From contig JAZGUH010000759.1 of assembly GCA_037893225.1 (NCBI GenBank), positions 272,376 to 336,375 on the forward strand: 64,000 bases of DNA, written 5' to 3'. A program made the translations under genes and the position numbers. This stretch comes from Hippasteria phrygiana (lineage: Eukaryota > Echinodermata > Asteroidea > Valvatida > Goniasteridae). Below are positions 32,933-43,269 of the stretch, piece after piece (position 1 is the stretch's first letter; the number at the start of each line of letters is the position of its first letter). Below the pieces are notes generated by a model. It was not told where the DNA came from. It was given only the letters and a program-made list of their open reading frames with translations, and did not search any database.

Positions 32933-35065
32933 CTACCGGAAAAAGAGGTCAGTATATTAAAAAAGATTTGGAATCTGCCATACATCGGTACTATAAAAAA
33001 CCCGATGAAGAACTTTTACTTTTAGATTTTAGCGAAACAACTCCAAGACCATTCAGAGATCATTTACGTAATTACGAGATTCTTATCGACAGAATTCTCA
33101 TCGATCCTATAGCATTTTTAAACGAAAACAAGATCAAAAGCATAGACAAATTGGAAGACGTACTAAACGAAATTAGAGGATTTAAATTTCAACTTGCATT
33201 AAAAGTAATCTTACAAACGATACTTTTACCGAAGACACGAGTATGTTTCTTGGTTTTCAATCGACCATATAAACGAAGACGGAATAGAAAACAAAGTACA
33301 ACAACAGATAGATAGCATAATCGAAAAAATAGAAAATTTTCAAGAAAACGGAAGCGGTTGGGTTAATCACGATTTAAAAGCGTTCTACATTAATGTTTTT
33401 AAATATCAACCGATAAGAGGCGATTCTTACATTCCATTACCCAGACACATAGAACTTAAACTCGCGGTCATAAATGTAAAAAATTAAAAACCAACGAATT
33501 ATAAGATGGGCGTTGAGAGCGGCTCTAGAATTATTTAAACCTTATGTTAAAGAAAATGTAATCCAACCCAAACTATAATATTCACTACGAAAGGAATTCT
33601 ATCTTTGAAGAAGAAGACGACGGATTAGATTTTAAGGGCGTAGCGTTTCCAACTCCCACTACGGATATCGACAAGATTGAAAAACAAAATATTCTTTCTC
33701 TAAACGTTTTTGGTTATGAAAAAGGAATTTTCCCGCTGAGAATAACGGCTACTCAACGAGAACCAGTCATCAATTTGTTGCTGTTTTCTCAAGGAGATAA
33801 TAATCATTATTGTTGGATAAAAAAACTCAATCATTTATTTTCTAAAGAAACTAAACACAAATGCCGCAAATATTTGTGTACGTGGTGTCTGCAACATTTT
33901 AGTAGACAAGATATTCTAGACAAACACAGAGAAGATTGTATGGGTGTTAGCCAAAAACCCGCCAAAGTCGTATTACCCGATAAAAACAACAATATTCTAA
34001 AGTTTAAAACCTTTAACAATAGACAACCGGTACCTTTTACTGTATTGCAGACTTTGAAAGTATCGTAGTGCCGATACAACCCCCCGATGAAAAAACGCGT
34101 ACTATAAAGACTCACGAACACGAAGCATGCGGCTATGCTTATATCATAATCGGACCCGACGGCCAAGTCTTGGGCGAGCCTAAAACTTATAGAGGGGCAG
34201 ACGCAACATCGCATTTCTTACATAATTTACTAGCTGAAAAAGACGAAATCAACGAACCCATGATTTTTACACCTCAAGACGAGTTAGAATATAACGATGC
34301 TAAAGATTGTTGGATTTGCGAGAACTCATTTAACAATATAAAAAATACTTGCGAATGTGCTTATCCGGAAATTCGTAGCGAAGAAGATAATTGCGATCCT
34401 ATTTTGTATGACCTTAGTCGAAAAAGCCCTGAAGAACTGCGGGCGATCATCGCCGATAAACACATTCCATTGGGCGATCCTACCGGGAAAAGAGGTCAAC
34501 ATCTTAAGAAAGACTTGATATCGGCTATAAATGCTTATCCAAAACCCGAAAGATTTCAAAGAGCTCACAACTCAAACGAGCGCAAAGAGAAATATCCCCA
34601 AATATTCTGTGGAATATGTAACAGAGCGATTTGTGCGTTTAGAAAATGTCGCGACCACTGCCACATCACCGGTAAGTATCGCGGAGCCGCTCATGTCTGC
34701 TGTAACTTAAAATCCGGAGTAACGCCAATCCCAGTCGTCATTCATAATTTAGAAAATAACGACGCGCATTTAATTATGCAAAGTATTTCAGAAACTGACG
34801 GAAAACTAAAGTGTATAGCTAAAACGTCCGAAAAATACATTTCATTTTCGATAGGTCAACTCAGATTTTTAGATTCGTATCAGTTTTTATCTACGTCGCT
34901 AGAAAAACTAGTAGCCGCTTGCCCGAGAGAAGCGTTTAGATATATAGATAATATAGACCCAGAAAAACGCGACCTTTTGATTAGAAAGGGTGTATATCCG
35001 TACGAGTACATGAACGATTTTGAAAGATTTAACAAAACGAAACTTCCCGATAAACGTCATTTTTA
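32933..35065 (+). pseudogene. polB: virus-like PolB: N-terminal domain, exonuclease and endonuclease VII-like zinc region
   Basis: The coding sequence resumes with TGKRGQYIKKDL. It then shows the N-terminal region common to invertebrate PF03175-type polymerases (SWFSIDHINEDG ... IRGDSYIPLPRHIELK), a zinc-binding block (HYCWIKKLNHLF ... CRKYLCTWCLQHFS ... HREDC), exonuclease motif I DFE at 34050-34058, a second SAP-like word pair (IADKHIPLGDPTGKRGQHLKKD), a Cys-rich HNH/endonuclease VII-like block (CGICNR ... CRDHCHITGKYRGAAHVCCNL, about 34608-34709), and an exonuclease II-like NLENNDAHL followed by FLDSYQFLSTSLEKLV. There are frameshifts near 33245 and just before DFE, and a TAA at about 35064 where Tyr is usual. 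Strictly a decayed gene. The enzyme would copy a linear genome from a protein primer. Confidence 0.85.
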
Positions 35066-36727
35066 AAGCAGTCTGATCGATGCCGACATAAGCGACTCGG
35101 ATTACGAACACGCTAAAAAAGTATGGAGGGAATTTAACATTAAAACCCTAGGCGAAAATCACGACCTTTACGTATTGACCGACGTATTATTATTGGCCGA
35201 TGTGTTTGAAAACTATACGTCACCCAGTCTAAGTTAGGACGCTTTATTAAATAAAACATAGTAAGATCCGATTAGAACTCTTGACCGATATAGATCAACA
35301 TTTATTCATAGAGCGCGGAACCAGAGGAGGAATATCTAGCGTAGGATCGTGCCGCTATGCCGAAGCTAATAATAAGTATCTAAAGGATTATGACCCTGAT
35401 AAACCTGACTCGTATATTGCATATTACGATGCTAATAACCTCTATGGATGGGCTATGAGTTAATCATTACCGTACGCAGATTTTAGGTGGGTCGGCGAAA
35501 AACATTTATCCCTGTGGGATACCGAATACGCGCTGTCTCTTGGAGATGACGCTCGCTGGGGTTATATTTTAGAAGTAGATCTAGACTATCCAGAGCACTT
35601 ACACGACCTCCACAACGGTTATCCTTTAGCACCCGTAAACCAACCTATATCTATAGAATCGATGAGTCCTTATCAAATAGATTTGATGGGAAACGAACGA
35701 ACCCAAGTTGGTAGCGACTGGCGGACCCAAAAAGAATTACATAACGCATCTAAGAAATCTAAAATTTGACTTGCTTCACGGACTCGTTCTAACAAAAGTA
35801 CACAGGATTTTAAAGTTTAAACAAAAACCTTGGATGAGATCTTACATTGATAAAAATACTCAACTCAGAGAAGAAGCTAAATCCGATTTCGAAAAAGAAC
35901 TTTTTAAATTGATGAACAACTCGGTATTTGGTAAAACGATGGAAAACGTTAGAAAGCGAATGGACGCTCATCTGGTAAGATCCGACGAAGAAGATAGAAT
36001 TCGTAGATTGATAGCCAAACCCAACTACAAGGGTGCGATAATTTTTGAAGAGTGTAACCTGCTCATGATAGACATGTATAAAACTAAAGTTCGTTTGTAC
36101 AAACCCATCTATTGCGGTATGAGTATTTTAGACTTGTCTAAACTTTTAATGTATGAATTTTATTACGATAAGATCAAAATATAATACGGAGACAAAGCCG
36201 AATACTGATACGGACTCGCTGCTTTTACATATGTACAGACTAAAGACTTGTACAAAGACATGAAAAAAGACAAAGAATTATACGACTTGTCGAATTATTC
36301 GAAAGACCACTTTTTATACGACGATTCTAATAAGAAAATAATTGGTAAGTTCAAGGATGAATGCGGCGGAAAACTAATCAAAGAAGCTGTTTGTATCAGG
36401 TCAAAAATGTACTCTATTCAAATGGATGACGGGAAAAATATTAAGAAATCAAAAGGAATTAGAAGGCCCGTCGTTTCAAACGAGATAACTCATCAAGATT
36501 ATAAAGACTGCTTATTTAACTCTACAGTTTATCGACACAACATGAACATGTTGAGAAGCGACAAGCATATCATGAACTCTTTGACTCAAAATAAGGTATC
36601 GCTCAATCCCAGAGATGACAAACGTTACATCTTGGACGATGGAATTCATACCCTGATGCATGGTCATTATAGAATAAAAAATGAAATAAAAAATAAAAAA
36701 GATAATAGAAATGACTTATATAAATAA
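35066..36727 (+). pseudogene. polB: virus-like PolB: palm and C-terminal part
   Basis: In order: [35 protein letters not shown] (followed by an apparent short deletion), a TAG at the usual Trp of SPxLSWD, a frameshift near 35250, GTRGGISS, motif [11 protein letters not shown] (from 35428), a TAA at 35461-35463 where Gln is usual, a frameshift near 35705, motif B KLMNNSVFGKTMENVRKR (from 35906), a TAA near 36183, and motif C TDTDSL at 36204-36221, now out of frame with its surroundings. The C-terminal part ends at 36727. All three palm motifs survive in sequence but not in one frame. The lesions hit different amino acids, which argues for decay and not a changed genetic code. Confidence 0.88.
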
Positions 36728-36867
36728 TGTGTAAGTGGTTTAAACTCGGAAAGCTAACTACGTGCGAAAAAGACGGAGACCCGTGGTGTATCGAACATTT
36801 TGGCAGACGAGATCAAGCGCCTAAACCATGCTTAATTTGCGGTCGTGGAGCCAGGTTAAAGACGTAA
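36727..36867 (+). CDS. small Cys-rich protein downstream of PolB
   Basis: The frame has 46 codons, MCKWFKLGKLTTCEKDGDPW...CLICGRGARLKT, with the ATG overlapping the PolB stop (taATG). Cysteines at residues 2, 13, 21, 35 and 38 and a C-terminal CLIC could bind zinc. TAATG overlap suggests it followed PolB on the same message or by reinitiation. It is short, and a chance ORF cannot be excluded. Confidence 0.4.
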   Translation: MCKWFKLGKLTTCEKDGDPWCIEHFGRRDQAPKPCLICGRGARLKT

Positions 36868-36894
36868 CTTTGTTTTACTCATACGGCAAAAGAA

Positions 36895-37030
36895 AAAAAG
36901 CTGTTTTTGCTATAAGTTTGCTGATAGCTAGCTGTTTTTGCTATATAGCTAGCTGTTTTTTGCTATAGGTTTGCTGATAGCTAGCTGTTTTTTGCTATAG
37001 GTTTGCTGATAGCTAGCTGTTTTTGTGATT
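36895..37030 (+). repeat. short tandem repeat, about 37-bp unit
   Basis: Four to five copies of gctgttttttgctatag followed by gtttgctgatagcta, with small length changes, lie between PolB and PCNA. The unit is a near-palindrome around tagctagctg. A role as terminator or promoter is possible, but nothing shows it. Confidence 0.75.
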
Positions 37031-37152
37031 TATCTGGTATTTGTTGTAATTTGATATATAGCTAGATTAGAAAATATGAAAATATTATTATACTCGTAGT
37101 ATACTCGTAGTATATCTGACTTGTGTTTAAACGTATAAACAAGTATTTATAA

Positions 37153-37912
37153 ATGAATAATATTTTTTTTAGCGTAACCATCATGAATGGTTATTTTATA
37201 AAATCTATCGTAGATATGCTGAGTTCATTTATGCAAAAGACTCAATTTAAGATCGATGATACTGGGTTGTACCACGTTTACTACGATGAAAATACAAATA
37301 TTTATGTAGATATTGCTCTCCCTAGAGATCAGTTTTTAAAATTTATTACAACAAAAAAGAGCCTACTTATTTCTTTTTAAACTTGAAACACCTACAAAAA
37401 ATAACCAAGAGTATAAAACGTAAAGAATCAGTAAATTTACAAATGAGCGGCGATGACTTATCTACTACCGTTTGTAAATAACGACTGTAATAGTTCGAAG
37501 GTATACACAATAGTAGTCGGTATAATCGAAGATTGTAAAGTAACTCAAATTCCAAGCAAATAATCTTTTCATAACGCCGAAGTTGTAGAAAGTATGTTTT
37601 TCTAAAATCAAAAATATGATAAGCATAAGTAAATCCATTGATTTATGTATACATAAAAACTATCTGGCTATACGTTGTAAAGAAGGTCAACTATATAGCT
37701 CTTGTCTAAAAATTGGGAAAAACGACTCTAAACCGCTGTACAACTGTACGTTCGATAGTACAAACTTTGTCGTTATATTAAAAATATGTAATTTAGAAAA
37801 ACAGATTCAAATATTTGCCCCAAAAGATGAAGACGACCCTCTTAAAATGACTATATTAGCTGGTAATTTAGGAGTTGTAACGTTTAATATAAAAAGATCT
37901 CAAAAAGACTGA
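37153..37912 (+). pseudogene. PCNA-like sliding clamp, copy 1, frameshifted
   Basis: The N-terminal part (from MNNIFFSVTIMNGYFIKSIVDML, with FKIDDTGLYHVYYD) resembles the first PCNA fold. A frameshift near 37370 leads to NLKHLQKITKSIKRKESVNLQ, the usual kinase-free PCNA strand/helix words. After further stops, the C-terminal fold (ISISKSIDLCIHKNYLAIRC ... ILKICNLEKQIQIFAPKDEDDP ... GNLGVVTFNIK) follows. About 250 codons in all, the normal PCNA size. In a virus it would tether the polymerase to DNA. A second copy exists on the minus strand (41615-41770 and 51176-51445). The match is by motif memory, so I rate it moderate. Confidence 0.65.
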
Positions 37913-37955
37913 CGAGCTAGGCGATGTCAAAATCTTTTAGCAGATCGTCTATTTG

Positions 37956-38176
37956 TCAATATACTTGATCTTTAGTGATGCAATTTTTATCGGATAAACG
38001 CGACGAAAGCTTGTGTTGTTTAATTTCATTATTTATAACTTGCACGACTTTGAATATTTTAGCCTGATCTACATTATAGATTTTTTCCCAAGTTTTAAAG
38101 ACGTAGATAGAGCAAATGTATCGAATAAATATACGTATACTCGGAAGGGTCACTTCAGAGACGCCAATAAAAAGAG
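37956..38176 (-). pseudogene. VLTF3 relic, copy 1, rearranged
   Basis: On the minus strand, 37962-38080 encodes NVDQAKIFKVVQVINNEIK ... LSDKNCITKDQVY, clearly homologous to residues 151-188 of the intact VLTF3 at 40717-41676. Directly next to it, 38089-38172 encodes on the plus strand a version of residues 119-146 (FKD...ANVSNKYTYTRKGHFRD). So the copy is truncated and a small segment is inverted. It lies tail to tail with PCNA copy 1, mirroring the VLTF3/PCNA arrangement at 41.6 kb. Confidence 0.8.
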
Positions 38177-38189
38177 TAGTAGGTAAAGG

Positions 38190-39835
38190 GGGATACCAGA
38201 CATATCCAAAATATTTCCCTACCCCTATACGACAAAAATTTCAAAAATCTATAAAAATCGAAAACCAAGAAAAATCGCCAAAAATCACCCAAATTTCTCT
38301 CTTTCTAAAATCGCCCCAAATCGCCCAAAATGTCTCTCTTCCAAATCTCCAACTCGAAAATTATATTCTCAAATCACAAAATCCCAATTCGAAAATTATA
38401 TTCTCAAAATCTTAAATTCCAAATCAAAAATCTCTCAATTCAAAATCTCAAATCCCCAATTCGAAAACTATAAATTCACAAATCTAAAATCTCAAACTCA
38501 AATCTTAAATCTCCAATTCGAAAATTATATTCTCAAAATCTTAAACTATAATTTTTAGTTGGAGATTTGAGATTTGGGTTTAAGATTTTTAAAATTATAT
38601 TCTCAAAATCTTAAACCCAAATCTTTATATTCCCAAACCTAAAATCTCAAACTCAAATCACAAAATCCCAAATCTTAAATTCAAATCTCAAACTCGAAAA
38701 TTATACATTCACAAATCTAAAATCTTAAACTCAAATCGCAAAATCCCAAATCTTAAATTCAAATCCCAAACTCAAATCTTAAATCCCCAATTCGAAAATT
38801 ATACATTCCCAAATCTTAAATTCAAATCTCCAACTCGAAAATTATAAATTCACAAATCTAAAATCTCAAACTCAAATCACAAAATTACAAATCTCTTGAG
38901 TTACACAAGCTATTCTCAGAAAACCCGAGTCAAAATACAACTTATATATTTTTCAGCAAACCCAAGTCATACATTTTAAATTTCGTCGTACTCCCTACAG
39001 TCGTACTCGCGTAGCTACGCTCGTAGGGCGTAGACGTATAGTTGTCCAGCAGATTTTCAAAATTACTAAAAAGGAGGAATCTCCCAAAAACCCTGGGCTG
39101 TACATTCTCGAAGCCAAAAAAAAAAGTCACCGAGTTTGGTCGACTTTACCCTTTATATTATCGTTGTATACCTATACACTAGTTGCATAAATTACAACAG
39201 ATTTTGAAAAATTGCACCGACCTTTTCTTCGCTGCAATAAATAGGTTTATAAGTCTGACCCCTTTATTGTGGGAATAGGACGTGTATGCAGGTATAGCTA
39301 GCTGATGAAGGTCACCTATCCTTTGTCCAGTTGGCTGACACAATATTTACTCACAGTTTTGTAAAGGCATTGACACAATACAAATCATTGAACCGCGTCT
39401 CAATGGGGAAAATACATGTAACAGGAATTCCACAATATCTGCGAATCAAAATTGCATGACAGACTTGTGTGATCACATCAGAAGAGAACGCAGCCAGATG
39501 CCCAGCTTGTTGGCTGTCATGACCAAAGTAAGCGGGTTGAGGGGTTTTATAGGTATAGACTGATTAGTCATTAGGCGTTTTCTAAATACCAACAGCTTAC
39601 TCATCAGCAAATTTCTAAGAGTCGCTGTATAGAATTGGGGCGTTTGGAATATGAGTAAGCCAACATTTCTAAGAGCCGTATAGAATTGGGTGTCGTCTCA
39701 AACATAACGATCGTCACAAGTGTTTTCTAACGATCGGAATTTTTATGAGTTGTAGATGGGTGTGTATATTGAATGATTCATAACAACAACAAAATATGCC
39801 CTATCTCGCCCGATAACGCTAAAATAATAAAATGA
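38190..39835 (+). repeat. terminal repeat B of virus-like element
   Basis: Same structure and orientation as repeat A but uninterrupted: degenerate aaatctc-type tandem words (38270-38900), agctattctcagaaaac, tgtccagcagattttcaaaa, then a better conserved inner half (39150-39825) with the TATA box. About 1.6 kb. It abuts the VLTF3 relic on the left and leads into the gene at 39878 on the right. Confidence 0.8.
39245..39254 (+). promoter_or_regulatory. TATA box in terminal repeat B
   Basis: GTTTATAAGT occupies the position equivalent to GTATATAAGT in repeat A. It likely drove the gene at 39878. Inferred. Confidence 0.45.
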
Positions 39836-39877
39836 AAACAATAGGCCTATAGGAGGTTTAAAAATGATATTATTAAA

Positions 39878-40669
39878 ATGGCAACCAAAAAGAATTATGT
39901 CGTAACTTTTAATCACGAAAAATACGCAAGTACCGAGCATACTGTTTATGGCGACTTTGACTCGAGTAAGGTTATGATTTAAGAACCCACAACAAAACTG
40001 CCAGCATCTTTAACATATTCTAACGTATGGTATAAGCACAACGATGAATTGTACAACCTCATGTTTAAATTTCCGAGAAACTTTTGTTTTGGAATAAACA
40101 AGATTTATCCATTTAACTCGATAGATGAAGCATGCGTTGGATATCAAACGTGTTATAATATGACGTCTATAGAAAACATTTTGCAGCCGAAAGAGAATGA
40201 GATGTATCTGATGAGTTGTCTCAAAAAACTGAACGAAGTCGCATATACATTTCTCGAAAACAACTCGTCAAATTTGCCGATATCAACCCTTAATTCTTTT
40301 TACGATAGTTTAACCGACGAAAATAAAACTGATTACGTCGTTAGACCCCCACTTTCAAAAGTAAAGTATGAAAAACCACAACAAATGTTTATTAAATTCA
40401 AAACAAGAAAAAATATCAACGACATAAAAATAATAAGCAAACTATACGACGAGTCGAAACGAGAAATTACAGACATTTCCGACTACGCCGATCAACCTAG
40501 TTATATAACACCCTTGGTTAGCGTAAATAATATTTATTGGGGCCCGCACGGAAAAACCTCTTACGGGGCTTCGATCAAATACAGGATTCAGCAAGCTATT
40601 ATTTGTAGAGCCGGTTCGACTATCGTAGCACCGGACAGATTAATTTGTGATATCGATTCTGATGAATAG
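39878..40669 (+). pseudogene. viral protein of unknown function, possibly ssDNA-binding-like
   Basis: The start ATG at 39878 gives MATKKNYVVTFNHEK. A single TAA at 39980-39982 is the only break in 263 codons. Recognisable words are SLTYSNVWYKHNDELY, MFKFPRNFCFGINK and, near the end, PLVSVNNIYWGPHGKTSYGASIKYR. The layout reminds me of the family of NCLDV proteins sometimes suggested to bind single-stranded DNA (DUF5871-like), but the resemblance is from memory and weak. The next gene (VLTF3) starts 47 bp downstream on the same strand. A host-derived origin seems unlikely. Confidence 0.5.
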
Positions 40670-40716
40670 AGTTTAACGATATGAAAAGCTGCTAATTAAA
40701 TTATCGCGCTCTTAAA

Positions 40717-41676
40717 ATGACAGAGATCGATGCTACGATCGATATCGTTAATTTAAATTTAAAAATTCTAAACAGTTTATCGAGTCATCAACAATTTTGT
40801 TTCATCTTGCAAACTTGCGAAAGTTTCGATCTTTACGAAAACAGCGGTTATAAAAAGTTTCTCAGCTATAAAAACGATTCAGACAAAAGGCAAAAAAGAA
40901 AACAAGCATATTTACTGATTGCGTCGAGGTATATAGATATAGATCTATCGTTATTAAAGAAACAACCGATATCTTGCGTATGCGGTAGTAACAAGTTTAT
41001 CAAAGACGACGCCGGTATATACTGCGCGGTGTGTAAAACGGAACGAGACATTATAGACCTCTCTCCTAGCTTTAAAGACGCCGATAGAGCAAATTTATCG
41101 AATAAATATACGTATACTCGTAAGGGTCATTTTAGAGATGCCATAAAAAAGTTTCAAGGCGATCAAAATGTAGATCAGGCAAAAATATCTAAAGTCGTAG
41201 AAATCATAGGTAACGAAATTAAACAACACAAACTTTCATCACACCTATCGGATAAAAATTGCATCACCAAAGATCAAGTATACATGTTTTTATCGGAAAA
41301 CAATTTGGGTGGCTTTTACGATGATATAAATCTAATTTACAACTTAATTACCGGGAAAAAAATTCCGAATATCAGCAAATACGTAGACAATCTGCTAAAA
41401 GATTTTGATGAGTTGGAAGAGGCTTTAAGACGTTGCAGCGATAATAGTCGTACAAATTCTTTAAACGTAAATTACAAGCTTTATAAATTATTTCAAAAAA
41501 ATAAATTTAGGTGTAAAAAGAGCGATTTTTACATTTTAAAAACAAAAACAAAAGAAGAAGAACACGAAGAAGCTATGATGAAAGCTTTCGAGTACCTAGG
41601 TTGGAAATGGATCCCTACGAAATGGCTAGTCTTTTTATATACAAAGTTACGACTCCTAAATTACCGGCTAAAATAG
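40717..41676 (+). CDS. VLTF3-like late transcription factor, intact frame
   Basis: The frame has 319 codons without a break. A zinc ribbon (Cys 87, 89, 103, 106 in SCVCGSNKF ... IYCAVC) is followed by the family core YTYTRKGHFRDAIKKFQG (residues 131-148), and by a C-terminal NYKLYKLFQKNKFRCKKSDFYILKTKTKEEEHEE and YLGWKWIPTKW. This order (ribbon, (Y/R)xxHFRxxxxxFQG, then LGWxxxP) is that of the poxvirus/NCLDV VLTF3 family, which activates late viral genes. The last 20 or so codons overlap the antisense end of PCNA copy 2. The native stop may have been lost, since the family normally ends near WIPTKW. It is the best-kept gene of the relic. Confidence 0.85.
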   Translation: MTEIDATIDIVNLNLKILNSLSSHQQFCFILQTCESFDLYENSGYKKFLSYKNDSDKRQKRKQAYLLIASRYIDIDLSLLKKQPISCVCGSNKFIKDDAGIYCAVCKTERDIIDLSPSFKDADRANLSNKYTYTRKGHFRDAIKKFQGDQNVDQAKISKVVEIIGNEIKQHKLSSHLSDKNCITKDQVYMFLSENNLGGFYDDINLIYNLITGKKIPNISKYVDNLLKDFDELEEALRRCSDNSRTNSLNVNYKLYKLFQKNKFRCKKSDFYILKTKTKEEEHEEAMMKAFEYLGWKWIPTKWLVFLYTKLRLLNYRLK

Positions 41677-41770
41677 CAATTTTAAGAGGATCGTCTTCGT
41701 CTTTTGGGGCAAATATTTGAATCTGTTTTTCTAAATTACATATTTTTAATACAACCCCAAAGTTTTTACT
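41615..41770 (-). pseudogene. PCNA-like clamp, copy 2, C-terminal part
   Basis: The minus strand encodes GVVLKICNLEKQIQIFAPKDEDDPLK ... GNLGVVTLYIKRLAIS and a stop at 41615-41617, matching the end of PCNA copy 1. It is cut at 41770 by the 9.4-kb element and resumes at 51176. It overlaps VLTF3 tail to tail by about 60 bp. Confidence 0.75.
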
Positions 41771-41828
41771 ATTTGCACTGCCGCGACGTAGAGGGCAGAA
41801 GAGACACTATCACAGTTCAGTCTGGTCG
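41767..41828 (+). repeat. 62-bp terminal sequence, first copy
   Basis: tactatttgcactgccgcg through ttcagtctggtcg is identical to 50606-50667. Sequence diverges immediately after. It marks the left end of the 9.4-kb element. Confidence 0.85.
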
Positions 41829-41843
41829 TCATCCAGTTTACAC

Positions 41844-43269
41844 GTGTTTGATTTCGCTCTGCGCTGGCACTGGTTTGTTGGGCCGTATCCTACGCCACGG
41901 CCCGTTAGGAAAGCCGAGGGCCGTTTCAGGATTCAACAATTGTATTTTGGAGAGGCTCAGTCTTTGATTGACATCAACCACGGTGGTGTTATTGACATGC
42001 AGTCGGTTTTTGACGTTTGCCCCCTTTATATTCCCATGGAGAAATGAGGTAGGAAAAAAACAGTTTTGTTCCCGAGCTGTTTGTAAGGGTTTCACGTAAG
42101 ACGGAGATGCCGTGGAGAAATTTACGGAGCAATTTGCACCCGCATTCATTGATATTATGGGAGTTTATTCCCATTGCCTAAGATTGAATGGTTTTCTGAC
42201 AATTTGGGAAATCCTTTTCGGGTCACTTCGTCCATTTCGGTCCCTTGTCGTTGCGGGGTTTCGTATTAAGTGCCGCGCCTCATGCTATTGTGTTGAATAC
42301 AATGGGCGCATCGGCGTCCCTCGCCGAAGCGTGACGATGGAATGTAGTCCGGTTTTCCTTTATCGGAAGTTATTTGCGAAAAATGTGGCTTTTGTTATGC
42401 GTAAGATCGTTACCGGTGTCAAAGATGGAATCTTGACAGTATCTGTTTTATTTGACATGGCTCTTCTCATTTAAATGTAACCCTAAGGAAAGTTGGGAAT
42501 AGTTGGAGTTGCGTCGGCGTAACATGCATTTGCATAACCGACAATTACGAGTCGCAGACCAGGCCTCCCAAGTTGACATTATTTTGAGTGTGGTATTTTT
42601 AGACAGAGGAATGGCCTCTGGAAACAAACATTACTTTGCGCTCCATGGTGGAGGTTAATCCCCTTGAGTTGAACGTGCTATTGTGGGTATCACACTTTTG
42701 GACAGGAAAAGACCCTTGCAAATGAAATACGAATGTATTTATGTACCTTGCTGGAGGACGCTCCCAAGTACTACGCATCCTTGCGAGTTCGATATAAATA
42801 AATATTTAAAAAATTACGTCATGAAAATCGTCCAACGGCCCCACACACTCGCATGTAGTGAGGAATGTTACTATATCTTCACTCCGAAACAAAATATGCT
42901 AATAAAAACTGAAATCTCTCGACAGATCTGATGAATTTCTCATGTCATTATCAACGGAAAATGCATCCAAACAGATGATTAGTTTTGAGTTGCGACTTAA
43001 AATGTTCTCCCGTCGCCGTACTGTGTAGGCAAAATCTCCCCGATCGGCCGTGGACGCCCTTTGTCGCACTTCCCTCGGTAACAGTCGGAAGGCGCTTCGG
43101 TTTTTCGTGTCCAATCCTGGCGCTGTGGAATAGCATATCGGCCCCTGTTCGGGTTTTTTCCCGGATGGCCCAGATTCATTCTTTGTCTGATGCGTCCTGC
43201 TCAAAATCGGCCGAGCGGTTTACAGAAGTGACGCTCCTAAAGAAATTTCGCGCTCAACTTTCACTTTGA
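41844..43269 (+). other. unassigned frames in the 9.4-kb element
   Basis: Consecutive plus-strand frames at 41844-42047, 42112-42474 and 42985-43269 (67, 120 and 94 codons) have codon-like, Phe/Val-rich composition. I recognise no domain. A satellite-like word (atgtaccttgctggaggac) appears at 42740-42760. They could be remnants of the element's gene or chance frames. Confidence 0.25.

Noticed and set aside
35236..36183. Changed genetic code in the virus-like genes (stops inside PolB)
   Set aside because: The stops TAA and TAG replace different usual residues (Tyr, Trp, Gln) and are mixed with frameshifts, which is the pattern of decay and not of codon reassignment.
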